From Stenotrophomonas tumulicola (GTDB taxonomy: Bacteria; Pseudomonadota; Gammaproteobacteria; Xanthomonadales; Xanthomonadaceae): a stretch of 64,000 bases of DNA. Shown here piece by piece: positions 53,064-63,038 of this stretch (positions are counted from its first letter, which is position 1; each line of letters begins with the position of its first letter). The notes beneath the pieces are model-generated. The model was not told the origin of the DNA and ran no database searches. It saw only the letters and a program-made list of their open reading frames with translations. The stretch spans positions 186,001 to 250,000 of the forward strand of contig NZ_JACGXS010000004.1 in assembly GCF_014117215.1 (NCBI RefSeq). The letters are read 5' to 3'. Both the position numbers and the translations under genes were made by a program.

Positions 53064-53564
53064 ATGAGCGATTTCATCCAGCAGCAAGGCCCGGCTTTCC
53101 TCGCACACCTGCTTCGGCGCCTGGCCGACGAACTGGTGCAGGGGGCGGCCGACTGGTATCCCACGGTTGGAGTGACCGCGCCGCCGCGTACCATGTCAAC
53201 GCTTCTGGCCCTGGACGCACATGGAGCGCTGGGCGTGACTGAACTTGCTGGCCTGCTGCGGCAGTCCCATCCGCTGGTGATCTCCTGGATCAAGGAACTG
53301 ACCCGGCTGTCGCTGGTGAAGTCCAAGGGCGATCCGGCTGATCGACGCCGTACCCTGGTGAGCCTGACGGCCAAGGGGCGCCGCGAGCTGGTGCATGTGC
53401 GCAAGGCGCTGGTCGCCATGGAGCAGGCCTCTGCCGAACTGCTTGGACTGGCCAGCGCCAATGGCGAAACCGATGCCTGGAAGATGCTGTGGTCGATGGA
53501 ACAGCACTGCAGGACCGTGCCCTTCCTGCAGCGGCTGCAGCAGGCGTCGGAACCGAAGGTGTAG
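53064..53564 (+). CDS. MarR-family regulator
   Basis: 166 residues. Winged helix at about 50-110: MSTLLALDAHGALGVTELAGLLRQSHPLVISWIKELTRLSLV, then KGDPADRRRTLVSLTAKG. The ATG at 53064 has GGAAGG 5 bases upstream; the frame opens at 53013. Likely controls the divergent hydrolase gene. The stop TAG is within GTAGCGCCGG, a degenerate SMAG end. Confidence 0.85.
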   Translation: MSDFIQQQGPAFLAHLLRRLADELVQGAADWYPTVGVTAPPRTMSTLLALDAHGALGVTELAGLLRQSHPLVISWIKELTRLSLVKSKGDPADRRRTLVSLTAKGRRELVHVRKALVAMEQASAELLGLASANGETDAWKMLWSMEQHCRTVPFLQRLQQASEPKV

Positions 53565-53703
53565 CGCCGGCCACGCGGTTCCGGCGTGGTTCTTGCGATG
53601 GCGCCGTGTCGCCCGCCGAGCGGGGCGAGGCGCTATGAGATATTCAACAAACCGCAATGGATCGGTCATCCGGCAATGACAGCATCGGCGGCTCTGTCAA
53701 GCC

Positions 53704-56265
53704 ATGGTCGATCACGCCGTGCCCAGCAATCGCCTTGCCGCTGCTGTCAGCAGCATTCTTCTTGCTTCTTTCCTGGTTCCTGCCTCGGCCTTCGCCCAGG
53801 ATGCAGCGGCCACCTCCCACGGCGCATCTGCCAGGGACCTGGATACGGTGATCGTCACCGGGCGCAGCGGCGTCGGTGCCCGCACCAAGGCCGAGACCAG
53901 CTACTCGATCACCAACATCGAGGAAGAACAGCTGCGCATGCAGGCGCCGACCAGCGTCACCGAGGCGCTCAAATCGGTACCGGGTTTCTGGGTGGAGGCT
54001 TCCGGTGGCGAGGCCAGCGGCAATATCCGCGCGCGCGGCATTCCGGTGGACGGCTTCGGTTCGGTCACGCTGCTGGAGGACGGCATTCCGGTCGTGCATG
54101 ATCCGGCGCTGGGCTATCTCAACGGCGACCAGGCATTCCGCCTGGACGAAACCATCGAGCGGGTGGAAGTGGTGCGCGGTGGTCCGGCCTCGGTGATGTA
54201 TTCCAATGCCCCGGCAGGCGCCATCAACTTCATTCCGCGCCAGGTGGGCGAGGAAGCCAGCGGGGTATTCAAATACACCGTTGGCGACAGTGGCCTGAAC
54301 CGGCTGGATTTCGCCTACGGCAGCCCGTTGGCCAATGGCTGGAAACTGCTGCTGGGCGGCTTCTACCGCGTGGAAGACGGCGTGCGCGATCCCGGTTTCA
54401 ACGGCAACGACGGTGGCCAGTTCCGCCTCAACCTGGCCAAGGAATTCGAAGGCGGCCGCTTCAGCATCGACGCCAAGCACCTGGACGACCGGGTCGCGCT
54501 TTACCTGGGCATCCCGATGTACACCAACCGCAACGGCGACATCCGCGCGGTGCCGGGAATCGATGGCAACCATGGCACGCTGGCCGGCCCGGAAACCCGG
54601 TACCTGTCGATGAAGACCGCCGATGGTCGCGGCTGGGATTTCGACAACAGCGAAGGCACCCACGTCAAACGCGACCAGGTCACGCTCAAGCTGGAGACCG
54701 AGCTGGGCGCGGGCTGGGAACTGGCGCAGTCGGCGCGCTTCAGCAAGACCGATACCATCCGTAATGGCGTGTTTCCCAATTCGCTGGACACGGCGGCCAA
54801 CTTCCTCGATGGCCAGGCGCGCCTGCTGGGCACGGTGCCCGGTGCAAGCGCGCTGGGCCTGCGTTATGTCAACGGAAGCGGCGCATTCGATACGGCCGCC
54901 CAGAATGGCAATGGCCTGCTGGTGATGGGCGGCCTGCGCGGGCTGGATATCCCGGTCCGCGAGTTCATCAATGACACCCGCCTGATGCGCAGCTTCGACT
55001 TCGGCGGGCAACAGCACAACCTGACCCTCGGCTACTACATGGCCTCCACCAAGGAGGACTACAGCCGATACTCATCCAGCGTGTTGCTGGATGCAAAGGA
55101 CAATGCCAGCCTGCTCGACCTGGTGGCGCTGGATGCCAATGGCCAAGTGCTGCAGACGCTCAGCGACAACGGCGTGTGGCGCTACGGTTACGAGTGGAAC
55201 AACGCATCCGGCGAGCAGAAGAGCCACGCCTTCTATGTCAGCGACGAATGGCAGGTGAACGACAAGCTGCGCATCGATGGCGGCCTGCGCTGGGAAAAAG
55301 CCAGCAGCAGTGGCTGGAACGAAGTGCGCCGCAGTGTTGATGGCGGCACGCTGGCCACCTCGCAGATGCTGTCCGGATCGGGCCTGTACGTGAACCACGA
55401 TCTGTCTTCAGACGACCTGGGCTGGTCGCTCGGTGCCAACTGGCAGTTCAGCGACAGCATGGGCATGTTCGGGCGCTGGACCTCGGCATTCCGCCTGCCG
55501 AGCCTGGGCAACTACCTAACCCGTAACGACAACTGCAACGCGGCGTCGGCCGAGACCGTCGCGGCCTGCGTGGCCGGCAATGACCGGCGCGCCGATACCC
55601 AGACCATGGACCTGGCCGAAGTTGGCTTCAAGTTCGCCAATCCGCTGTTCAGTGCCTACGCCACCGCGTTCTACACCAAGTACGACAACGTCGGCTTCAG
55701 CAATTACCACTTCGATCCGGACACCGGCGTGTCCACCAGCGAGACGGGTTATGCCAGCACCCGCACGTTCGGCCTTGAACTGGAAACGGCGTGGTACCCC
55801 ATCGACTGGTTCGACCTGCGCGTCAATGCCACCTGGCAGGACGCCCAGTACCGCGACCTGCGTTACAGCGAACTGGTCGATGGCGCACCGGTGCTGCGCG
55901 ACTTCATCGGCAACCAGCTGATCCGCATACCGGAACTGAGCCTGCGCGCAGTGGCCGGCCTGAACCTGCTGGACCAGCGCCTGCGCCTGCAGGTAGCCGC
56001 CGAGCACCAGGGAGAGCGCTTCGTCGATACCGCCAACTCGGTGCGCCTGCCGTCCTACGAACTGCTCAACTTCAGTGCGCGCTACGAGCTGACCGATCGC
56101 ATGTCGGTCTATGGCTACGTCGACAACGTCACCAATTCACTCGGCCTGACCGAAGGCAACCCGCGTGCAGGCGAACTGGCCAGCGACGACGCCGGCGCCA
56201 ACACCTTCATCGCCCGGCCGTTGCTTGGCCGCAACTACCGCCTGGCCCTGATGTACCGCTTCTGA
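53704..56265 (+). CDS. TonB-dependent outer-membrane receptor
   Basis: 853 residues. A signal peptide (LAAAVSSILLASFLVPASAFAQ) precedes the plug domain (DLDTVIVTGR, PTSVTEALKSVPGFWVE, IRARGIPVDG, ERVEVVRGGPASVMYSNAPAGAINFI) and a 22-stranded barrel ending NYRLALMYRF. Substrate is unknown. No good ribosome binding site is seen at the ATG 53704. The stop overlaps the start of the next gene (TGATG). Confidence 0.93.
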   Translation: MVDHAVPSNRLAAAVSSILLASFLVPASAFAQDAAATSHGASARDLDTVIVTGRSGVGARTKAETSYSITNIEEEQLRMQAPTSVTEALKSVPGFWVEASGGEASGNIRARGIPVDGFGSVTLLEDGIPVVHDPALGYLNGDQAFRLDETIERVEVVRGGPASVMYSNAPAGAINFIPRQVGEEASGVFKYTVGDSGLNRLDFAYGSPLANGWKLLLGGFYRVEDGVRDPGFNGNDGGQFRLNLAKEFEGGRFSIDAKHLDDRVALYLGIPMYTNRNGDIRAVPGIDGNHGTLAGPETRYLSMKTADGRGWDFDNSEGTHVKRDQVTLKLETELGAGWELAQSARFSKTDTIRNGVFPNSLDTAANFLDGQARLLGTVPGASALGLRYVNGSGAFDTAAQNGNGLLVMGGLRGLDIPVREFINDTRLMRSFDFGGQQHNLTLGYYMASTKEDYSRYSSSVLLDAKDNASLLDLVALDANGQVLQTLSDNGVWRYGYEWNNASGEQKSHAFYVSDEWQVNDKLRIDGGLRWEKASSSGWNEVRRSVDGGTLATSQMLSGSGLYVNHDLSSDDLGWSLGANWQFSDSMGMFGRWTSAFRLPSLGNYLTRNDNCNAASAETVAACVAGNDRRADTQTMDLAEVGFKFANPLFSAYATAFYTKYDNVGFSNYHFDPDTGVSTSETGYASTRTFGLELETAWYPIDWFDLRVNATWQDAQYRDLRYSELVDGAPVLRDFIGNQLIRIPELSLRAVAGLNLLDQRLRLQVAAEHQGERFVDTANSVRLPSYELLNFSARYELTDRMSVYGYVDNVTNSLGLTEGNPRAGELASDDAGANTFIARPLLGRNYRLALMYRF

Positions 56266-57728
56266 TGCGGCGCCTGCTTTTGCTCCTGCTGGCATCACTG
56301 GTCGCTGCCGGCGCCGCCCAGGCAGCCGAGGTGCTGCAACTGCAGGGCACGCTGGACGGCAAGGACCACCAGCGCTATCTGGAGCTGCCGTTCCAGGTGC
56401 CGGCCGGTACCGGCCGGGTCGGTGTCCAGCTGCGGCAGGATGGCGCAAAGGATCGGACCGTGATCGACCTTGGGCTTCTGGACGCCGATGGGTTCCGCGG
56501 CTGGAGCGGTGGGTCGCGTTCGGCCATCTCGGTGTCGCGCTATGACGCCACCGGTGGCTACCTGCCCGGTGCCGTGCCACGGGGCGAGTGGAAAGTGCTG
56601 CTGGGCGTGCCCAATATCCGTGCCGGCGTGCGCACGCCTTACCACGTGGAGGTGACCCTGTGGAGCGAGGCGGAAGTGCAGGCGGGCAAGGACCGGACCG
56701 ATCTGGTCCTGCGCGCCGCGCCAGGCTGGTACCGCGGTGACCTGCACATGCACAGCACCCACAGTGACGGCAGTTGCAGCAGCCAGCAGGGCCGCAAGGT
56801 GTCCTGTCCGCTGTTCCTCAGCCTCCAGGCTGCGGTGCGGCAGCGGCTGGATTTCGTCGCGGTCACCGAGCACAACACCGTTTCGCACCTGCAGGAGCTG
56901 GTGCGCCATCAACCCTGGTTCGACCGCCTGCTGCTGATTCCCGGCATGGAGGTCACCACCTTCCAGGGCCACGCCAACGTGTTCGGCATCAACGGGCCAC
57001 TGCCATTCCGCCTGGGCGACACCTTGCCGGACTGGAATGCGCTGCTGCGGCAACTGGCCGGCAGCGATGCCGTGTTCTCCATCAATCATCCGGCGTTGCC
57101 GTCCGGCGAAGACTGCATGGGGTGTGGCTGGACCCCGGCACGCGCGGTGGACATGGACCGTGTGAACGCGGTGGAAGTGGTCAACGCCAGCCAGGCCGAT
57201 GGCCCGCGCGCCGGTGTCGGCTTCTGGGAACAGCAACTGCAGCAGGGCCATCGCATGACCGCCGTCGGCGGCAGCGACAGCCACAATCCTGATGATGTCG
57301 ACGGTGCGTCGCCTGTCGGGGTACCGGCCACGCTGGTACATGCCGAAGCCTTGTCCCGCGACGCCATCCTTGCCGCCATCAAGCGTGGCCGGGTGGTGGT
57401 GGACGTGCACAACATTGCCGGCAGCCGCCTGGACCTGTGGCTGGAAAGCGACGACGGACGCCGCGCCGACATGGGTGAGGCATTGGCGCTGGAAGATGGA
57501 CAAGCGGCGATCCTTCGCGCCGAACTGGACTACCCGACCCCGGTGCGGATGGAGTTCGTGGTTGATGGCCGGCGTGAACTCGCCGCGCTGGAACCCGGCG
57601 ACGACGGCAGCCAGCAGGCGCGCCTGCGTTGGCGCTCGGACGGCAAGCGCCATTGGCTGCGGGTGGACGTGCGTGCAATGGATGGCAGCCTGGCCATGCT
57701 GGGAAACCCGGTGTACGTGAACTGGTAG
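56265..57728 (+). CDS. CehA/McbA-type PHP metallohydrolase
   Basis: 487 residues. A signal peptide (LLLLLLASLVAAGAAQAAE) marks it as periplasmic. A beta-rich N-domain (about 20-160) is followed by the PHP metal motifs YRGDLHMHSTHSDG, FVAVTEHNTVSH and GGSDSHNPDD (His and Asp ligands). CehA/McbA relatives hydrolyse esters such as carbaryl or phospho-compounds. It is translationally coupled to the TonB receptor, so the receptor may import the product or substrate. Confidence 0.85.
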   Translation: MRRLLLLLLASLVAAGAAQAAEVLQLQGTLDGKDHQRYLELPFQVPAGTGRVGVQLRQDGAKDRTVIDLGLLDADGFRGWSGGSRSAISVSRYDATGGYLPGAVPRGEWKVLLGVPNIRAGVRTPYHVEVTLWSEAEVQAGKDRTDLVLRAAPGWYRGDLHMHSTHSDGSCSSQQGRKVSCPLFLSLQAAVRQRLDFVAVTEHNTVSHLQELVRHQPWFDRLLLIPGMEVTTFQGHANVFGINGPLPFRLGDTLPDWNALLRQLAGSDAVFSINHPALPSGEDCMGCGWTPARAVDMDRVNAVEVVNASQADGPRAGVGFWEQQLQQGHRMTAVGGSDSHNPDDVDGASPVGVPATLVHAEALSRDAILAAIKRGRVVVDVHNIAGSRLDLWLESDDGRRADMGEALALEDGQAAILRAELDYPTPVRMEFVVDGRRELAALEPGDDGSQQARLRWRSDGKRHWLRVDVRAMDGSLAMLGNPVYVNW

Positions 57729-57733
57729 CCGGC

Positions 57734-59245
57734 TCAGGTCCCTACGGGCAGCTGGCCCCGATCCAGCTGGCGGTAGCCGATCGCTTCGGCCAGATGCGCC
57801 GTCCCGATGCCATCGCTTCCAGCCAGATCGGCAATCGTGCGCGCCACGCGCAGGATGCGGTGCATTGCCCGTGCGGACAGCTGCAGGCGTTCGATGGCCT
57901 GTTCCAGCAGCGCCTGGTCGGCCTCGTCGAGGCGCGCACAGCGCCGCAGCGCCTTGCTGTCCAGGTGCGCATTGAGCGCGCCGCGCGCGTGCTGGCGTTC
58001 GCGGGCGACAATCACCCGCTGCCGTACGTCCGTGCTGCATTCGCCCGCTGGCGCGCCTTCGCGCAGTTCTTCCGGTGACAGGCGCGATACGGTGACATGC
58101 AGGTCGATGCGGTCCAGCAGGGGGCCGGAGACACGGCCGCGATAACGCTGGATGCGTTCGCTGGTGCACAGGCAGCGATTGCTGCGGTCGCCGGCCCAAC
58201 CACAGGGGCAGGGGTTCATCGCGGTGACCAGTTGGAAGCGTGCGGGGAAGACCGCGCTGCGCGCAGCACGGCTGATGCGGATGTGCCCGGATTCAAGGGG
58301 CTCGCGCAGGATCTCCAGCGCGTTGCGCGACCATTCCGGCAACTCGTCCAGGAACAGCACACCGTGGTGGGCCAGCGATATCTCGCCGGGGTGGGGTGGA
58401 TTGCCGCCGCCGGCCAAGGCGGCCGGGCTGGCGCTGTGATGCGGCGCGCGGAAGGGACGCTGGCGCCAGCGTCGCGGATCCAGCCCGCTGCCGCTGATGG
58501 ATGCGATGGCCGCGCTCTGCAGCGCTTCAGCCTGGCTGGCTTCGGGCAGGATGCCGGGCAGCCGTGAGGCGAGCAGGGTCTTGCCGCAGCCGGGACTGCC
58601 GATCAGCAGCAGATGGTGGCCGCCAGCCGCGGCGACTTCCAGCGCGCGCCGCGCATGGAGCTGGCCGCGCACGTCGGCCAGGTCCAGCGGCGGATCCAGT
58701 TCGTCGGCAGCCCGCTCGGCGCGGGGCAGGCGAGCGGGGTTTTCCACCGATGCGCAGGCTTCCAGCAAGGTGCGTGCAATACGTATGTCGGCATGTTCGG
58801 CCAGCGCGGCTTCGGCGGCATTGGCCGGCGGCACGAACAGCGTGCGGCCGGCTTCCGCTGCGGCGATCGCAGCGGGCAGCACGCCATCCACCGGACGCAG
58901 CTCGCCGGTCAGTGCCAGTTCGCCGATGTATTCGTGGCGCACCACCTGCCGTGGATCGAGCTGGCCGCTGGCCGCGAGGATGCCCAGCGCGATGGCAAGG
59001 TCGAAGCGGCCGCCTTCCTTCGGGAGATCGGCCGGGGCCAGGTTGATGGTTACGCGTCGTTGCGGGTACTCGAAATGCGCGCAGAGCAGCGCGGCCCGGA
59101 CCCGTTCGCGCGATTCGCGGACCGTGGTTTCCGGCAGGCCGACGATCTGGGTGGCGGGCAGGCCGCCGGAGAGGTGGACCTCCACGCGCACCAGGGGAGC
59201 ATCGGCACCCGCGCGGGCGCGGCTATGGACCAACGCGAGGCTCAT
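57734..59245 (-). CDS. comM: YifB/ComM-family AAA+ protein
   Basis: 503 residues. An N-terminal Lon-like domain (LAPADLPKEGGRFDLAIALGILAASGQ) precedes the chelatase-like AAA+ domain: GSPGCGKT (216-223), GVLFLDELPEWSRNALEILREPLE, and MNPCPCGWAGDR with the Cys-rich insert. ComM promotes branch migration during natural transformation. The ATG at 59245 is chosen; the frame is open to 59404. Confidence 0.93.
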   Translation of the reverse strand: MSLALVHSRARAGADAPLVRVEVHLSGGLPATQIVGLPETTVRESRERVRAALLCAHFEYPQRRVTINLAPADLPKEGGRFDLAIALGILAASGQLDPRQVVRHEYIGELALTGELRPVDGVLPAAIAAAEAGRTLFVPPANAAEAALAEHADIRIARTLLEACASVENPARLPRAERAADELDPPLDLADVRGQLHARRALEVAAAGGHHLLLIGSPGCGKTLLASRLPGILPEASQAEALQSAAIASISGSGLDPRRWRQRPFRAPHHSASPAALAGGGNPPHPGEISLAHHGVLFLDELPEWSRNALEILREPLESGHIRISRAARSAVFPARFQLVTAMNPCPCGWAGDRSNRCLCTSERIQRYRGRVSGPLLDRIDLHVTVSRLSPEELREGAPAGECSTDVRQRVIVARERQHARGALNAHLDSKALRRCARLDEADQALLEQAIERLQLSARAMHRILRVARTIADLAGSDGIGTAHLAEAIGYRQLDRGQLPVGT

Positions 59246-59555
59246 GCGGTGACCACCGGGTTGGGAGGATGAGCTGAGTGTGCGCGGCGCGGGGCAGGGA
59301 GGCGTTCGGCGAGGAGCCCGTTGTGCTGTAAGGGTTCCATGCGGCTGGACCACCGCTCCACTCGCCAGGCGTTGCGCCGCGCCATGGCCGCTCCGGCACC
59401 GCATTGCCGTCGCCTTGCGCGAACCTGAACAGGCGCCGGTTCATGTCTGGGTACGCAATGTTCCGGCAATCTTCGGCGACCAGATTCGATGGTGCGGGGG
59501 CGGCGATGCCCCGCCTGCTCCTTGCAGCTGATCACCTTTCCTATCGGAGGATCCG

Positions 59556-59933
59556 ATGATGCTCACCTCAACCGCTTTCACCTTCCGTGGCCTGGCCCTG
59601 GCATTGGCACTCACCGCTGGCGTAGTTGCCGCAGGCGATGCCGACGCCATGTCACGCAAGGACAAGAACACCCTCGTTGGCGCGGTGGTCGGTGGCGTGG
59701 CCGGGCATGTCCTGTCCAATGGCGATCCGCTGATGACCGCCGGTGGTGCTGTCGCCGGTGGCGCGATCGGTAACGTGACCACCAAGGACCGTCGCGACAA
59801 CCGCAACTATCGCTACGACCGTGATCGTCGCTATGACCGTGACTATCGTTACGAGCGCACCAGCCGTCATGACCAGCGCCATTGGAACAATGGCCGCCGT
59901 GGCAATGATCGCCACAATCGCGGTTGGCGCTGA
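59556..59933 (+). CDS. Exported Gly-zipper protein with Arg/Tyr/Asp-rich tail
   Basis: 125 residues. Signal peptide to about residue 29 (ALALALTAGVVAAGDADA), then a short Gly-zipper segment (NTLVGAVVGGVAGHVLSNGDPLMTAGGAVAGGAIGN, about 38-75) of the kind that inserts in membranes, then a tail of Arg, Tyr, Asp and Asn (DRDRRYDRDYRYERTSRHD). GGAGG lies 5 bases before the ATG. Family not further recognised. Confidence 0.78.
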   Translation: MMLTSTAFTFRGLALALALTAGVVAAGDADAMSRKDKNTLVGAVVGGVAGHVLSNGDPLMTAGGAVAGGAIGNVTTKDRRDNRNYRYDRDRRYDRDYRYERTSRHDQRHWNNGRRGNDRHNRGWR

Positions 59934-60145
59934 CACGCCTGGGTGAGGCGGGCTGGCCCGCTTGCCAAGGCAACGGGATGACGGCGGTTGGCCGTCATCC
60001 ACCGGGAACGGCTGGCCAGCCTTGAGCAGGCAGCCAGTCGTGGGTCGTTACTGTTCGCATGGCGATGGCCTGCCGCGTTGATGCTGCAGTACCTGGCCTC
60101 CCCGCCCGCGCACGGACCGCTTGGCATGGCGGGTGCCGCGTGGCA

Positions 60146-60394
60146 TCAAGGGGTGTCGCGTTTTTCCATCGCGGCCACCGCCTGCTCAAGCGCGTCCAGC
60201 TTTTCGCGCGTACGCAGCAGCACCGCGCGCTGCACGTCGAACTCTTCGCGGGTCACCAGGTCCAGCTTGCCCAGGCCGGCCTGCAACGCTCCCTTGAAGG
60301 TGGCCTGCAGCTCTTCGCGTGATTCGCGCAGGCCTGGCGGTACCAGGTCGCTGAGACGGCGTGCAAGATCATCGAGGTGGTTGAGGTCGATCAT
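60146..60394 (-). CDS. ubiK: Ubiquinone biosynthesis accessory factor (BMFP/DUF526)
   Basis: 82-residue helical protein. IDLNHLDDLARRLSDLVPPGLRESREELQATFKGALQAGL and the C-terminal coiled coil (VTREEFDVQRAVLLRTREKLDALEQAVAAME) match UbiK/YqiC. UbiK assists UbiJ in the ubiquinone complex. The ATG at 60394 gives the canonical start; the open frame to 60688 covers the promoter of the P-II gene. Confidence 0.9.
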   Translation of the reverse strand: MIDLNHLDDLARRLSDLVPPGLRESREELQATFKGALQAGLGKLDLVTREEFDVQRAVLLRTREKLDALEQAVAAMEKRDTP

Positions 60395-60463
60395 GGGGCT
60401 CCGTGGCCTGTCTGCGGGCATCCGCATCAAGCGGGCCACGCGCGGCGGTGTGGGGATGGATGA

Positions 60464-60901
<438 letters not shown>

Positions 60902-60916
60902 CCGACGCGTCGCGCC

Positions 60917-61576
60917 TTACCGCTGCTTGGCCCAGCGGTAGAACCGCTTCCAGCCCTGGCGCACGGCGGCGACCCAGCCGGGGTCGGCTACGCGCGCTGC
61001 CAGCGCATCGCTGGGGCGCTGCCCGGTCAGGCGTTGGCGCATCTTCACCAGGTTCTTCAGGTCACTGCGACTGAGCTGGCGGCTGATCGGATTACGACGC
61101 AGCCAGCGCGGGGTGCGCCATGCCGAGGTGAAATCGAGCAGCACCGGCACGCCAGCGCTGACCACCACGTTGGTGCCATGCAGGTCGTTGTGGGTGATGC
61201 CAGCCGAATGCAGGCGGTCCAACGCCTGCTGCAATTGCTCGAACACTTCGTTGCCGACCATCTGCGCGCTGCTCAGGGTCTGCCCGGGAATGAATTCCAT
61301 GCCCAGCGCCAGCCCGCCGATGGTGCCCAACAGCGCCGGGGCATGCTTCCAGCCACTCAGGCGGTTCAGCATGCGTGCTTCGCGCCGCACCAGCACGCGC
61401 GCAAGCAGCGATAGCGGGGTGCCGCGATAACGGGTGTAGTCCTTGACCACGGCCGGCTGCCCATCTAGGCAGGTACGGTAGACATCCGGCTCCAGGAATC
61501 GTTCACCGCGCTTGAGCAGCAGCGGCATCGCGGCTTCGTCGCCGCAGGCGAGGGTAGGCAGTGTTGGCGTTTTCAT
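60917..61576 (-). CDS. Sugar/lipid kinase-fold protein (KdkA/RIO-like)
   Basis: 219 residues with a small protein-kinase fold: AVVKDYTRYRGTPLSLLARVLVRREARMLNRL, the catalytic loop SAGITHNDLHGTNVVV and metal-binding LLDFTSAWR. These fit KdkA-like LPS kinases and RIO-like kinases. It is 452 bases from and divergent to the LpxO-type gene, so a role in lipopolysaccharide modification is plausible. The ATG at 61576 has a GAGA upstream; ATG 61591 is possible. Confidence 0.75.
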   Translation of the reverse strand: MKTPTLPTLACGDEAAMPLLLKRGERFLEPDVYRTCLDGQPAVVKDYTRYRGTPLSLLARVLVRREARMLNRLSGWKHAPALLGTIGGLALGMEFIPGQTLSSAQMVGNEVFEQLQQALDRLHSAGITHNDLHGTNVVVSAGVPVLLDFTSAWRTPRWLRRNPISRQLSRSDLKNLVKMRQRLTGQRPSDALAARVADPGWVAAVRQGWKRFYRWAKQR

Positions 61577-62027
61577 GACGTTCTCGGGCAACCCGGTGGG
61601 CGGCGCAAAGCGTCAAGCGGACCGGTGGAAGAAGGTGACGGGCTGAACTGCCGTTAATTTTAGTACCGGCAAGTTCGCTAATGACCATGTCGCATTTGAA
61701 ACAGTGCATTACGTCATTTCGGACAAAACCGTCTCATTTGTTGAAAAATCATTACGCATCAGGCATTTGCAGGGCCTGCAGTCATCCACGCGAAGCCAAA
61801 CAGCATATGAATGAAGGCGGTCAACGCCGCCCAGCAAGGGTCCGTCCACGCTGCGGCGCTTGACCCGGACGCCCTGGCTGCCGACCATTCACTGTTCCCC
61901 TCGCGCCGTGGCCGGGGGCCGCTTTCGGCCTGCTCCCATCCTTGTGCGCCCACGGTCCGCCCGCTGCGTAGCGGTATGGCGGCGCCGCCCCTGCAACCTG
62001 CGTCCGGTCCATGCCGGAGGAATCCCA
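61577..62027. other. 451-base gap, divergent promoter region
   Basis: An AT-rich part (about 61650-61770) probably carries promoters for both flanking genes. The rest is GC-rich with no gene that I can support. Short frames here have poor composition. Confidence 0.45.
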
Positions 62028-62933
62028 ATGATCAAGATCGTGCTGGCAGTGCTGTTCGTCGCCTGCGTGCTGTACATCCATTACCGCGGCAAGGTCCGCG
62101 CGCGCTGGTCGCGGCAGTTGCTGGATCATTCCAGTTTCATGGCGCCGATCAACGTGGTCATGTACCTGTTCTCCAAGGTGCCCACCACGGCGTTCCTGGA
62201 TCCGGGCAAGGACTTTCCACAGCTGGAGCCGCTGCGGCAGAACTGGCAGGTGATCCGCGACGAGGCGCTGGCACTGCGTGATGCGCAGAAGATCGCTGCC
62301 TCCAGCAGCTTCAACGATGCGGGCTTCAATTCGTTCTTCCGCCGTGGCTGGAAGCGCTTCTACCTGCGCTGGTATGGCCCATCGCATCCGTCGGCCAAGC
62401 AGCTGTGCCCGCAGACCGTGGCGTTGATCGAGTCCATTCCGGACGTGCGCGCGGCGATGTTCGCGCAGTTGCCACCGGGCAGCGAACTGCGCCCCCACCG
62501 CGATCCGTTCGCCGGTTCGCTGCGCCTGCACCTGGGCCTGAGCACGCCCAACGATGACGGCTGCTACATCGTGGTGGACGGGGTGAAGAAGAGCTGGCGC
62601 GACGGCGAGTGGATGATGTTCGACGAGACCTACATCCACCATGCGCACAATGAAACCGACCAGGACCGGGTGATCCTGTTCTGTGACATCGCCCGTCCCT
62701 TGCGCTTCGGACTGCCGGCCCTGTTCAACCGCGCCGTGGCGGCGACGCTGCTGGCGGGCGGTGCATCGCCGAACCTGCCGGGCGATCCTACCGGTGGCGT
62801 CAACAAGGCGTTTGGCGGCGTGTACAAGGTGCGGCTGAAGGCCAAGGCATTGCGTGCGCGAAGCGCGCTGGCGTACCACGTGATCAAGTGGGGCCTGGTG
62901 CTGGCGGTGATCGCTGGTATCTGGGCGCTGTAA
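62028..62933 (+). CDS. lpxO: LpxO-like aspartyl/asparaginyl beta-hydroxylase
   Basis: 301 residues. An N-terminal membrane helix (IVLAVLFVACVLYIHYRGKVRARW) and a C-terminal helix anchor it. The Fe(II)/2-oxoglutarate site is HRD (about 157-159), with HHAHNETDQDRVILFCDIARP carrying the second His and the Arg that binds 2-oxoglutarate. It adds a 2-hydroxyl to lipid A acyl chains. GGAGG lies 7 bases upstream. Confidence 0.88.
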   Translation: MIKIVLAVLFVACVLYIHYRGKVRARWSRQLLDHSSFMAPINVVMYLFSKVPTTAFLDPGKDFPQLEPLRQNWQVIRDEALALRDAQKIAASSSFNDAGFNSFFRRGWKRFYLRWYGPSHPSAKQLCPQTVALIESIPDVRAAMFAQLPPGSELRPHRDPFAGSLRLHLGLSTPNDDGCYIVVDGVKKSWRDGEWMMFDETYIHHAHNETDQDRVILFCDIARPLRFGLPALFNRAVAATLLAGGASPNLPGDPTGGVNKAFGGVYKVRLKAKALRARSALAYHVIKWGLVLAVIAGIWAL

Positions 62934-62944
62934 GCGCGGAACCT

Positions 62945-63014
62945 GTAGCGCCGGGCCATGCCCGGCGGCGGGGGTGTATGCAGCTGCGTAACGCCGGGCA
63001 TGGCCCGGCGCTAC
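62945..63014. repeat. SMAG inverted pair downstream of lpxO
   Basis: GTAG-CGCCGGGC-CAT-GCCCGGCG (62945-62967) faces CGCCGGGC-ATG-GCCCGGCG-CTAC (62992-63014). Both stems are perfect. The pair lies between two convergent genes. Confidence 0.9.
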
Positions 63015-63038
63015 GGAGGAAACCCGCGCAGGTCCGGA

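Noticed and set aside
61759..62028. 89-codon minus frame between the kinase and lpxO genes
   Set aside because: Covers the lpxO leader, has Gly/Ala/Arg composition and no ribosome binding site.
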